Part shown: positions 16,898 to 22,762 of the stretch, piece by piece | Layout: each line of letters opens with the position of its first letter | Position numbering within the stretch: position 1 is the stretch's first letter | DNA from: a virus | DNA: 23,884 bases | Direction: 5' to 3' (one strand) | IMG/VR virus record: IMGVR_UViG_3300006916_000384 | Span: 1-23,884 of that record | Translations under genes and position numbers: made by a program | The notes under the pieces: model-generated | The model's input: only the letters and a program-made list of their open reading frames with translations | Databases searched by the model: none | What the model was told of the DNA's origin: nothing

Positions 16898-18402
16898 TGT
16901 ACCGGATATTCGGACCTCCGGGCACAGGAAAGACCACTAAAATGCTTGATATGGTAGACCGCGCCCTGAGTGACGGGATTCCTTCAAGCCAGATTTCATT
17001 TTTTGCTTTCACCCGAAAGGCGGCGAGCGAAGCGAAGGAACGTGCCGCTCGTCGTTTTTCTCTCAATCCGCAGGAAGATCTGCCTTATTTCAGGACATTG
17101 CACAGCTTCGCCTACCGTAGTCTGGGCCTGAGTGAGCGTAACCTGATGCGGGCAGAAAACTTTAAGGACCTGTCAAAAAAGATAGGCTTAGAATTGACCG
17201 TGTCCCGTGGCGGAGACTTTGAAGATGGCGAAACGACGACCACGGACCATCCCATACTAAACCTGATCAACCTAGCGCGATTAAAAAAAACGGATCTGCG
17301 CAGGGAATATAATAAAAGTGGAATGCATAACGTGCCGTGGATGGAGGTAGATTACGTAGACCGCTGTTATTCTGAATACAAGAGAATCCACTCCCTGATT
17401 GATTACACCGATATGCTCGCCCTGTTTGTAAAGGATGCCGATCGGATTTGCCCTCGGTTCAAAATATCTTTTCTAGACGAAGCACAGGACTTATCGCTTC
17501 TGCAGTGGGATATTGCCAATGCAATCGATAAGAAGTCTGAAAGGATGTACTGCGCAGGCGATGACGATCAGGCAATCTTTAGATGGAACGGTGCCGACGT
17601 GGACCATTTTATCTCTTTACCCGGCGGTAGTGAGGTGCTGGAGCAATCCTATCGAATCCCGGCCAGTGTCCACACACTAGCTGAAAGCATTGTACGCCGC
17701 ATAAAACGTAGATTTCCCAAGACATACAAGCCCCGGAAAGAAACAGGTTCGGTGTCCAGAATCAACGAAATACGTGAGCTAAACATGGATACAGGCAGTT
17801 GGCTAATCATGGCTCAAGCTAACTATATGCTCACGCCACTGGCTAATGAGCTCAAGAATCTGGGCTATCTGTTCGAGCGCAACGGTCAACGGTCCATTTC
17901 TGAGCGGTTGTCTGCAGGGGTGAACGGTTGGGAGGCCCTGAGAAAAGGCCGAGCTATAGAAAAAAAGATTGCCGATAAAATGTACAGCCTTATGAGTGGC
18001 AACAATAAGCACATCGCCCGGGGCATGAAAAAGATAAAAGGCAATAGTGACGATACGTTTACTCTCGAAGAATTAAAAGAACATCATGGGCTTTTAGTAG
18101 ACAAGGACCTTGTTTGGTATGAGGCACTAGACCTGATACCCGATCAAGACATCGTTTATGTAAAAGCTTTGTTGAGGAAAGGCGAAAAATTTAACGCACA
18201 AGCCCGAATAAAACTGTCCACGATCCACGGCACAAAAGGTGGTGAGGCGGACAATGTAGTTTTATTTACCGATTTAACTGCCGCGGCCCTGCAGACTCAG
18301 AGCGATGATCTGCACCGTGTGTTTTATGTGGGCGTTACACGAACCAGAGAACGATTATTTATAGTCGATCCTGAAGACTATCAAAGGGCATATCAATTAT
18401 GA
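16897..18402 (+). CDS. UvrD/Rep-like superfamily 1 DNA helicase
   Basis: This 501-aa protein has a start that overlaps the primase stop (TAATG). Walker A GPPGTGKTT is at residues 6-14, the Ia-type FFAFTRKAASEAKERA at about 35-50, and motif II LDEAQDL at 193-199. Motif III GDDDQAIFRWNGAD is at 221-234 and motif IV QSYRIP at 250-255. Near the C-terminus come motif V STIHGTKGGEADNV and motif VI VFYVGVTRTRERLFI. All SF1A helicase motifs are present. At about 500 aa it is shorter than UvrD or Rep (about 670-720), with reduced 1B/2B domains as in phage helicases. It probably unwinds DNA ahead of the polymerase or in repair, together with the primase and polymerase that flank it. No nuclease domain is fused. 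Confidence 0.92.
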   Translation: MYRIFGPPGTGKTTKMLDMVDRALSDGIPSSQISFFAFTRKAASEAKERAARRFSLNPQEDLPYFRTLHSFAYRSLGLSERNLMRAENFKDLSKKIGLELTVSRGGDFEDGETTTTDHPILNLINLARLKKTDLRREYNKSGMHNVPWMEVDYVDRCYSEYKRIHSLIDYTDMLALFVKDADRICPRFKISFLDEAQDLSLLQWDIANAIDKKSERMYCAGDDDQAIFRWNGADVDHFISLPGGSEVLEQSYRIPASVHTLAESIVRRIKRRFPKTYKPRKETGSVSRINEIRELNMDTGSWLIMAQANYMLTPLANELKNLGYLFERNGQRSISERLSAGVNGWEALRKGRAIEKKIADKMYSLMSGNNKHIARGMKKIKGNSDDTFTLEELKEHHGLLVDKDLVWYEALDLIPDQDIVYVKALLRKGEKFNAQARIKLSTIHGTKGGEADNVVLFTDLTAAALQTQSDDLHRVFYVGVTRTRERLFIVDPEDYQRAYQL

Positions 18403-18563
18403 AAATAAAAGTAGACGGCGAAGACTTGCATTATAAAAAATGCGGGAAATGCCAAAAAACAGCAAAAGAAGTAATTAACGCGCAGACTAACGTGCGACAA
18501 GGTTGGTACTGCGAGTGCAAAAACTTCATAAAAGCAATAGGCAGAGAGAGGGTTTGGAAATGA
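18399..18563 (+). CDS. Micro zinc-ribbon protein (54 aa)
   Basis: This 54-aa frame begins with ATG overlapping the helicase stop (ATGA) and ends with a TGA overlapping the polymerase start (ATGA). It therefore fits exactly between two recognised replication genes. Cys15-x2-Cys18 (KKCGKCQK) and Cys38-x-Cys40 (WYCECKN) give four potential zinc ligands separated by 19 residues. The rest is rich in Lys and Arg. The tight overlaps on both sides and the paired cysteines argue that it is a real gene. It might be a nucleic-acid-binding or polymerase/helicase accessory factor; that is inference, and no family name is offered. Confidence 0.75.
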   Translation: MKIKVDGEDLHYKKCGKCQKTAKEVINAQTNVRQGWYCECKNFIKAIGRERVWK

Positions 18564-20491
18564 AAGGCAAGACCGGAAAACTACAAATGGCGATGTTTCC
18601 GCCAAAATCGGATTGGTTACCCCCAGAGCATCCTTTTCCCGAAGCTATCTTAGATGCAAAGGAAATAGCCATAGACGTTGAAACACGCGACCCAGACCTG
18701 AAAGCTAACGGCCCCGGTTGGCCTACGAAGAACGGCGAAGTTGTAGGCTACGCCATCGCTGTGCCCGGATGGAAAGGTTATTTCCCCGTAGGCCACGTCG
18801 GCGGCGGTAATCTAGATAGCCGCATAATTAACAAATTCCTCAAGAAAGTCTTTGAATGCCCCGCCGATAAGATCATGCATAACGCTCAGTACGACCTTGG
18901 TTGGATACGGGCAATGGGCTTTGAGGTAAAAGGCAGAATAATTGACACGATGCTCACCGCGTCACTACTAGACGAAAACCGGTTTTCCTACAGCCTGAAC
19001 GCCATCTGCTATGACTGTTTGGGCAAAACCAAATCAGAGAAGACCCTGACCGAAGCCGCGCAGGAGTTTGGAGTCGATCCCAAGGGAGAGATGTGGAAGC
19101 TCCCTGCTATGTACGTTGGCCCCTACGCCGAAGTCGATGCTGAGATCACACTAGAGCTCTGGGCACACCAGAAAACCCAGCTTAATCAAGAGGATCTTTG
19201 GGATATCTGGAAAATGGAAACCGCCCTACTGCCCGGACTCGTGGAAATGACATGGCGCGGAATCCGTGTGGACTTGGACCACGCCGAACGGACCAAGCAG
19301 GAATTGATAAAACGCGAAAAAGAAGTAAGGCGCGAAATCAAGAAAATCGCCGGTTTCGACGTGGAGATATGGGCGGCGGCCAGTATAGCCAAAGCATTTG
19401 ATTCTGCAGGATTGGAGTTTGAACGAACAGAAAAAGGCGCACCTAGCTTTACCAAACTGTTTCTGGCCAACCATCCTAAAAAGCTTCCACAGCTAATCGT
19501 CGAAGCTCGTAACTTAAATAAGATGCAAACCACGTTTATCGACTCCATATTGAAGTTTGTCGCTAGGGATGGCCGCGTTCATAGCCACATCAATCAAGTG
19601 CGCTCTGACGACGGCGGTACCGTCTCAGGCAGATTTTCAATGAACAACCCCAACCTTCAACAGATCCCGGCCCGCGACCCAGTGTTAGGCCCCATGATCC
19701 GCCGATTATTTTTGCCGGAAGAAAATACCCAGTGGGCGGCAATAGACTTCTCGCAACAGGAACCACGGATCTTGACCCACTATGCCCATGCATTTAGCCA
19801 ATATCGCAACATCGACACGCCAAGCGTTACAAATTTCGTTAATGCCTACAAGAACGATCCAAAGATGGATTTCCACAGCATGGTGGCGGAGATGGCCGAT
19901 ATCCCCCGTAAACAAGCGAAAGTGATTAATCTGGCGATGATGTACGGCATGGGCGTAAACAAGCTCTCCGGACAACTGGATATCTCGCTAGAAGAAGCCA
20001 AAGAACTGACGCGCCAGTACCACGACCGAGTGCCTTTTGTGAAGCAATTGATGCAAGGGGTGCAGGGTCATCTGGACAATCCCCGCTCAAAAGGCTCTAT
20101 AAGGTCCCTGAAAGGCCGTAAATGCCGTTTTGATATGTGGGAGCCCGATTCGTTTGGTATGAACAAAGCAATGCTTCTAGACGACGCTCTGAACTTCTAC
20201 GGGCCTACCACGAGGTTAAGACGAGCATACACCTACCGGGCCTTGAATCGCCTCATACAGGCAAGTGCCGCGGACATGACAAAGCAGGCCATGGTAAATC
20301 TTCTGGAAATGGGCGAAATTCCCATGCTACAGATCCACGATGAATTGGCTTTTTCTGTTACAGACGAAGATCACGCCCGGCGGCTCGCGGAAGTTATGGT
20401 TAACGCCGTGCCTCTAATCGTGCCAAATCGGTGCGATATCGAAATTGGACCCACGTGGGGAGATTGCGTTGAAATTGATCAAGATATATAA
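18560..20491 (+). CDS. polA: Family A DNA polymerase with 3'-5' exonuclease
   Basis: This 643-aa protein starts at ATG 18560, overlapping the zinc-ribbon stop and preceded by a GAGAGGG stretch. The exonuclease domain has Exo I DVE (Asp39, Glu41), Exo II HNAQYDL (107-113) and Exo III YAEVD (189-193). The polymerase domain has VSGRFSMNNPNLQQIP (355-370), motif A AIDFSQQEPR (394-403) and the O-helix RKQAKVINLAMMYG (450-463). Motif C is QIHDE (591-595). All catalytic acids are present and there is no 5'-nuclease domain, as usual for phage replicative polymerases. Aligning the O-helix with E. coli Pol I places Arg450, Lys454, Leu458 and Tyr462 opposite Arg754, Lys758, Phe762 and Tyr766. The 762-equivalent is therefore Leu. 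Motif A is DFSQQEPR rather than the usual DYSQIELR. Confidence 0.96.
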   Translation: MKGKTGKLQMAMFPPKSDWLPPEHPFPEAILDAKEIAIDVETRDPDLKANGPGWPTKNGEVVGYAIAVPGWKGYFPVGHVGGGNLDSRIINKFLKKVFECPADKIMHNAQYDLGWIRAMGFEVKGRIIDTMLTASLLDENRFSYSLNAICYDCLGKTKSEKTLTEAAQEFGVDPKGEMWKLPAMYVGPYAEVDAEITLELWAHQKTQLNQEDLWDIWKMETALLPGLVEMTWRGIRVDLDHAERTKQELIKREKEVRREIKKIAGFDVEIWAAASIAKAFDSAGLEFERTEKGAPSFTKLFLANHPKKLPQLIVEARNLNKMQTTFIDSILKFVARDGRVHSHINQVRSDDGGTVSGRFSMNNPNLQQIPARDPVLGPMIRRLFLPEENTQWAAIDFSQQEPRILTHYAHAFSQYRNIDTPSVTNFVNAYKNDPKMDFHSMVAEMADIPRKQAKVINLAMMYGMGVNKLSGQLDISLEEAKELTRQYHDRVPFVKQLMQGVQGHLDNPRSKGSIRSLKGRKCRFDMWEPDSFGMNKAMLLDDALNFYGPTTRLRRAYTYRALNRLIQASAADMTKQAMVNLLEMGEIPMLQIHDELAFSVTDEDHARRLAEVMVNAVPLIVPNRCDIEIGPTWGDCVEIDQDI

Positions 20492-20521
20492 TTCTATGCG
20501 ATACATTTTGAGGTGACATGG

Positions 20522-20764
20522 ATGGACACAAATAAATGGAAAAGCGTCCTGCTTCCGCGGGACGTGTACGAAAACATAGTCGTGATTAGCCACGTTGAAG
20601 GGCGCACTATCAGCGGCCAACTGCGCGTCATTTTTGAGTCATGGAAGAACGCTAATCTATCGACTAAAGACCAGAGATACCTGCAGGAAGAACTTGAGAA
20701 GTACCGTAAGCAGATCAGCAACGGTGAAGAAGATTCTGACAAAGAATCTGTTTTTTCGATATGA
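20522..20764 (+). CDS. Small ribbon-helix-helix-like protein
   Basis: This 80-aa protein is best started at ATG 20522, about 6 nt after AGGTG; an in-frame GTG at 20513 would leave no such site. Residues 6-42 (WKSVLLPRDVYENIVVISHV then EGRTISGQLRVIFESW) have the strand, helix, turn and helix spacing of ribbon-helix-helix DNA-binding domains. The C-terminal half is charged and helical (LQEELEKYRKQ) with an acidic tail. Such proteins are often phage repressors or antitoxins; a regulatory role near the polymerase gene is plausible. There is no recognisable toxin partner, although a 59-aa protein starts at its stop codon (ATGA). Confidence 0.7.
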   Translation: MDTNKWKSVLLPRDVYENIVVISHVEGRTISGQLRVIFESWKNANLSTKDQRYLQEELEKYRKQISNGEEDSDKESVFSI

Positions 20765-20940
20765 CAAAAATTACTCTTGAATTGTCAGGTACTGAGGCGG
20801 AAAAGGTTCTGCAGGATATTCAACTATTAAACCACTTGCTTCAGGACCTCGCCGATAAAATCGATGATCTCCAATCTCAATTGTTAGCTCCAGTTGATCC
20901 GCCCAAGAAGGTGACACGTAAAAAGCGTGGTAGTGAGTAG
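20761..20940 (+). CDS. Small 59-aa protein overlapping the endolysin gene antisense
   Basis: The ATG at 20761 overlaps the stop of the ribbon-helix-helix-like gene (ATGA). The frame encodes a strand-like N-terminus (MTKITLELSG), a leucine-rich helix (VLQDIQLLNHLLQDLADKID, with more Leu following) and a basic tail (KKVTRKKRGSE). No separate ribosome binding site is present, so coupled translation would be needed. From 20771 on, the whole gene is antisense to the C-terminal 57 codons of the endolysin. The plus-strand wobble base faces the second codon base of the endolysin. Function unknown. The ATGA coupling and protein-like sequence favour a real gene; the antisense overlap is the reason for caution. 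Confidence 0.5.
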   Translation: MTKITLELSGTEAEKVLQDIQLLNHLLQDLADKIDDLQSQLLAPVDPPKKVTRKKRGSE

Positions 20941-21253
20941 CTCCGCCCGTCACATCGGGCGTATACTTAGCCACTAAAGCGTTTATTACTGCGAAACCCC
21001 AAGCCTGACGATTCTTAGGATCGTCACTTAGTCCATCGCAATACCATGAATATTGGCATCGGTGGCGAACTGGAACTTCCGGTGCCCAGCTATATGTTGG
21101 GCCTTCTTTAACCACGGCACACGGTTCATCCGGATAATCTTCCGACTCCACACGATTTAAAACTACTTGCGCCACGGCAATTTGACCCAAAGGCTCTTGA
21201 TCGCGGGCCTCAAAGTAAATGTTCAGAGCAAGACAAAGTAGCGTTTCAATCAT
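20771..21253 (-). CDS. SleB/CwlJ-like cell wall hydrolase (endolysin)
   Basis: This 160-aa protein belongs to the Hydrolase_2 (SleB-like) family. Near the start is LNIYFEARDQEPLGQIAVAQ, containing the conserved catalytic-type Glu15, followed by VVLNRV. CQYSWYCDG is at about 66-74, GGATHYHAFYVSPSWA at 103-118 and IGDHRFYR at 127-134. The family cleaves peptidoglycan and serves as endolysin in many phages of Gram-negative hosts. The ATG complementary to 21251-21253 is chosen because it overlaps the stop of the upstream zinc-ribbon gene (ATGA) and sits at the usual domain start; an upstream in-frame ATG would lie inside that gene. No convincing signal peptide is present (a short hydrophobic stretch at 5-12 belongs to the domain), so release by a holin is expected. 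It is the last gene of a three-gene minus-strand operon. Confidence 0.9.
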   Translation of the reverse strand: MIETLLCLALNIYFEARDQEPLGQIAVAQVVLNRVESEDYPDEPCAVVKEGPTYSWAPEVPVRHRCQYSWYCDGLSDDPKNRQAWGFAVINALVAKYTPDVTGGATHYHAFYVSPSWADQLELTIEIGDHRFYRRGPEASGLIVEYPAEPFPPQYLTIQE

Positions 21254-21420
21254 TGTGGACAATCCATAAACGTCCCGTCGTAAAAGGAAACGTCGTAGTT
21301 TAAATCCAACACACAATCAGGGCATACGGCACACATCAGCGTTCCACGCTCCCCGGCCATGGCGTCTTCTATTAAAGGGTGGAGCTCAAAAAAGAAACTG
21401 CACTTAGTGCACTCAAACAT
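21250..21420 (-). CDS. Small cysteine-rich (zinc-ribbon) protein
   Basis: This 56-aa frame runs from the ATG complementary to 21418-21420. GGAAG lies 8 nt upstream, inside the end of the HTH gene. A longer version starting at 21474 is possible but has no clear ribosome binding site and would overlap the HTH gene much more. Cysteines at 4, 7, 30, 33, 36 and 54 give CTKC and CAVCPDC knuckles typical of a zinc ribbon. Its stop overlaps the endolysin start (ATGA), so it is co-translated with the lysis gene. Function is not evident; a small regulatory or nucleic-acid-binding role is possible. Confidence 0.72.
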   Translation of the reverse strand: MFECTKCSFFFELHPLIEDAMAGERGTLMCAVCPDCVLDLNYDVSFYDGTFMDCPQ

Positions 21421-21574
21421 TTTTGCGTCTTCCACGGTATAGCCAATCACGGATGGTATCAATCGGGATGTCATAGTTTTTCGCCAACCATTTTAACGAT
21501 CGTTTCTCTATTGTACGCTGATAGCGTATTTCTTCGACTAATTCTAAAGGGTATTTTGGGGGTCTGCCTGCCAT
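21413..21574 (-). CDS. Small HTH protein with AT-hook-like N-terminus (53 aa)
   Basis: The ATG complementary to 21572-21574 has a good TTAGGA site about 7 nt upstream. The frame encodes 53 residues: an AT-hook-like GRPPK at 3-7, a helix LELVEEIRYQ, then SLKWLAKNYDIPIDTIRDWL (26-45), a clear helix-turn-helix of the homeodomain-like/terminase-small-subunit type, and a basic GRRKN end. Its 3' end overlaps the zinc-ribbon start by 8 nt. It is therefore the first gene of the minus operon ending in the endolysin, and could regulate that operon or the opposing promoter region at 21644. The DNA-binding motif is clear; the target is inference. Confidence 0.75.
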   Translation of the reverse strand: MAGRPPKYPLELVEEIRYQRTIEKRSLKWLAKNYDIPIDTIRDWLYRGRRKNV

Positions 21575-21643
21575 GTTTATTCCTAATTGGTGAAAAAAGG
21601 CAAATTTACCACAAGGATTATTTAATTTCTATGTGATTTTTAG

Positions 21644-21672
21644 TTGACAACACCTTTTTTGGGGTTCAATAT
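21644..21672 (+). promoter_or_regulatory. Sigma70-like promoter for a small RNA/leader
   Basis: TTGACA (21644-21649) is a perfect -35, followed by a 17-bp spacer and CAATAT (21667-21672), a 3/6 match to -10. The predicted start near 21679 coincides with the first base of an 8-bp stem-loop. The -35 lies inside the palindrome GTTGACAAC (21643-21651), so the minus strand also shows TTGTCA, but no good minus-strand -10 follows. Confidence 0.55.
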
Positions 21673-21678
21673 CCCTAT

Positions 21679-21758
21679 TACAGACTTCTCCTAAATAAAC
21701 GCAGTCTGTATTTTCCTTTTAGTTGGTTTGATTGCCCCCTTCACAGGGGGCTTTTTTT
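21679..21758 (+). ncRNA. Candidate small RNA or attenuated leader, about 80 nt
   Basis: From the predicted start, TACAGACT (21679-21686) pairs perfectly with AGTCTGTA (21703-21710), enclosing a 16-nt loop that begins with TCTCCT. A U-rich linker of about 23 nt follows, then an intrinsic terminator with seven Ts (21734-21758). Promoter, 5' stem-loop with exposed loop, linker and terminator is the standard layout of a bacterial trans-acting small RNA. The loop TCTCCT is complementary to AGGAGA, which occurs in the ribosome binding sites before 2968, 13881, 14453, 21796, 22390 and 22541. Because no promoter lies between the terminator and the gene at 21796, it could instead be an attenuator whose read-through feeds that operon. 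No protein-coding frame fits. Confidence 0.55.
21734..21758 (+). terminator. Rho-independent terminator upstream of the small-gene cluster
   Basis: GCCCCCT (21734-21740) and AGGGGGC (21745-21751) form a 7-bp stem with loop TCAC, followed by TTTTTTT (21752-21758). It ends 37 nt before the ATG at 21796. Confidence 0.88.
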
Positions 21759-21795
21759 CCAAACAAACACACACATTTTATGAGAGGAGAGACTC

Positions 21796-21984
21796 ATGCA
21801 CAAAGATAAAGAAGCAGTGCTCAAAAAACGCATCTGTGAAATCCTTACCGGTCTTTCTAAGCCCGAAACAAAAATATCTGACATCATCGCTGACCTGATG
21901 ATCTTAGTCTACGAATGCGAAAGAAACGCCCTTAAAGAGTCAAAAGACGCGCTTCTGAAAACAATAGAGGATATGAAGGCATGA
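21796..21984 (+). CDS. Small hypothetical protein (62 aa)
   Basis: ATG 21796 follows a very strong purine-rich site (GAGAGGAGAGA). The 62-aa product is mostly charged and helical: KEAVLKKRICEILTGLSKPE, then DIIADLMILVYECERNALKE and a Lys-rich end. No family was recognised. It is first in a five-gene run of overlapping small ORFs and probably depends on read-through of the terminator just upstream, or on a promoter further away. The stop overlaps the next start (ATGA). Confidence 0.72.
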   Translation: MHKDKEAVLKKRICEILTGLSKPETKISDIIADLMILVYECERNALKESKDALLKTIEDMKA

Positions 21985-22145
21985 TTCTTTTTAGTTATTT
22001 ACTAATTAGCACCATGCTTTTTTTATTAGGTTTTTTCTCGAACATCTTGTCCCCAGACATTCATGACAAGGAAACCCGCATAGCCGTGGCGATTCAAAGC
22101 GTCATGGTTATCCTTGGGATATATTTATTAGTGGGATATTTTTGA
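21981..22145 (+). CDS. Small two-helix membrane protein (54 aa), possible holin
   Basis: This 54-aa frame starts with ATG overlapping the upstream stop (ATGA) and its TGA shares a base with the next start (TGATG). Residues 2-19 (ILFSYLLISTMLFLLGFF) and about 35-54 (AVAIQSVMVILGIYLLVGYF) are two clear hydrophobic segments. A short polar loop containing SPDIHDKETR separates them. This hairpin topology suits a class II holin or other small phage membrane protein. The endolysin lacks a convincing export signal and so would need a holin, but it is on the opposite strand in another operon. The membrane location is well supported; holin function is a guess. Confidence 0.68.
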   Translation: MILFSYLLISTMLFLLGFFSNILSPDIHDKETRIAVAIQSVMVILGIYLLVGYF

Positions 22146-22372
22146 TGCTTACTATCGAAAGCGGAATACCCATTTCAGAAAAAATCGAAGAGCCCCGAAA
22201 AAACTGGGGCTATTGGATGAATATTGCTAAAAAAATGAAGCCGGGGGACTCCGTTAAAGTCTTCCGTAAAGTGCAGGCAGTAGCCTTAACCAACGCCATA
22301 CGGGCCCGAGGCTACCCAAGCCTGTATCGCGGTCTGCCCGACGGTAAATACCGTGTGTGGCGGAAACCATGA
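22145..22372 (+). CDS. Small conserved phage protein (75 aa)
   Basis: ATG 22145 shares its A with the upstream stop (TGATG). The 75-aa product begins MLTIESGIPISEKIEEPRKN. It continues with W-x-N-x-AKKMKPGDSVKV, a helical ALTNAIRARGY segment, and ends with DGKYRVWRKP. Short phage proteins with an N-terminal IESGIP, a central MKxGDS and a C-terminal YRVWR are common. I recognise the pattern but know of no assigned function. The basic helix followed by a beta-hairpin-like end could bind nucleic acid. No start other than the overlapping ATG fits the frame better. Confidence 0.75.
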   Translation: MLTIESGIPISEKIEEPRKNWGYWMNIAKKMKPGDSVKVFRKVQAVALTNAIRARGYPSLYRGLPDGKYRVWRKP

Positions 22373-22389
22373 TTAACAAGGAGAAAACT

Positions 22390-22548
22390 ATGGGACGCGA
22401 CCCAAACGACATCGCAGAGCTCGAACGCGACTACAACGAAACCCATGGGCCGTCACACCAACGGCTCAAAGAAAAACTCGAACACGAGCAAGACGAAGCC
22501 GACAAAATGATCGAAGAAATCGAAAAAGGAGAAATCAACTATGGTTAA
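22390..22548 (+). CDS. Small acidic coiled-coil protein (52 aa)
   Basis: ATG 22390 lies 6 nt after a perfect AAGGAG (22378-22383), so it is preferred to upstream in-frame starts. The 52-aa product is almost entirely charged (ERDYNETHGPSHQRLKEKLE then HEQDEADKMIEEIEKGE), as in a single amphipathic or coiled-coil helix. Function unknown. The gene sits between small phage genes, and its last 8 nt overlap the next gene. Confidence 0.65.
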   Translation: MGRDPNDIAELERDYNETHGPSHQRLKEKLEHEQDEADKMIEEIEKGEINYG

Positions 22549-22762
22549 GAAAAAATATTACGCCAAAACAAGTCAGCACAATACTTGGATCAAACTCGAA
22601 ACAACCGACCTGACAAAAGCAAAAGATCTCGCGCAGGCTTTCTTTAAACCCGCAACCAAGATCTACCTGTCCCAGATGCCCGATGACCTGATCTCGGAAA
22701 TCGGACCGGGGTTCAACATCATCGCCGAATACGCCAATGGAACGTGGACCGCGACCGCTTAA
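22541..22762 (+). CDS. Small hypothetical protein (73 aa)
   Basis: ATG 22541 is 8 nt inside the preceding gene and follows AAGGAG, which is embedded in that gene's coding sequence. The product starts MVKKKYYAKTSQHNTWIKLE and has a helical TKAKDLAQAFFKPATK section and a C-terminal beta-like FNIIAEYANGTWTATA. It looks like a small alpha/beta domain. No family was recognised. It is the last gene of the small-gene run that begins at 21796. Confidence 0.7.
   Translation: MVKKKYYAKTSQHNTWIKLETTDLTKAKDLAQAFFKPATKIYLSQMPDDLISEIGPGFNIIAEYANGTWTATA

Noticed and set aside
15359-18402. Complete TOTE anti-phage conflict system
   Set aside because: The AEP domain resembles that of TOTE systems, but there is no nuclease, and the flanking PolA and SSB-like genes point to phage replication.
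20522-20940. Toxin-antitoxin pair formed by the ribbon-helix-helix-like protein and the 59-aa protein
   Set aside because: The overlap and sizes are suggestive, but the 59-aa product shows no toxin fold or catalytic pattern; leucine-rich helix and basic tail only.
21250-21474. 74-aa version of the zinc-ribbon protein from the ATG at 21474
   Set aside because: It would overlap the HTH gene by 62 nt and lacks a clear ribosome binding site; the start at 21420 has one and gives a tidy 8-nt overlap.
21575-21650. Minus-strand promoter using TTGTCA at 21645-21650 for the lysis operon
   Set aside because: Only a -35-like hexamer produced by the palindrome GTTGACAAC. The hexamers at 16-18 bp spacing do not resemble TATAAT. 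The operon promoter remains unknown.
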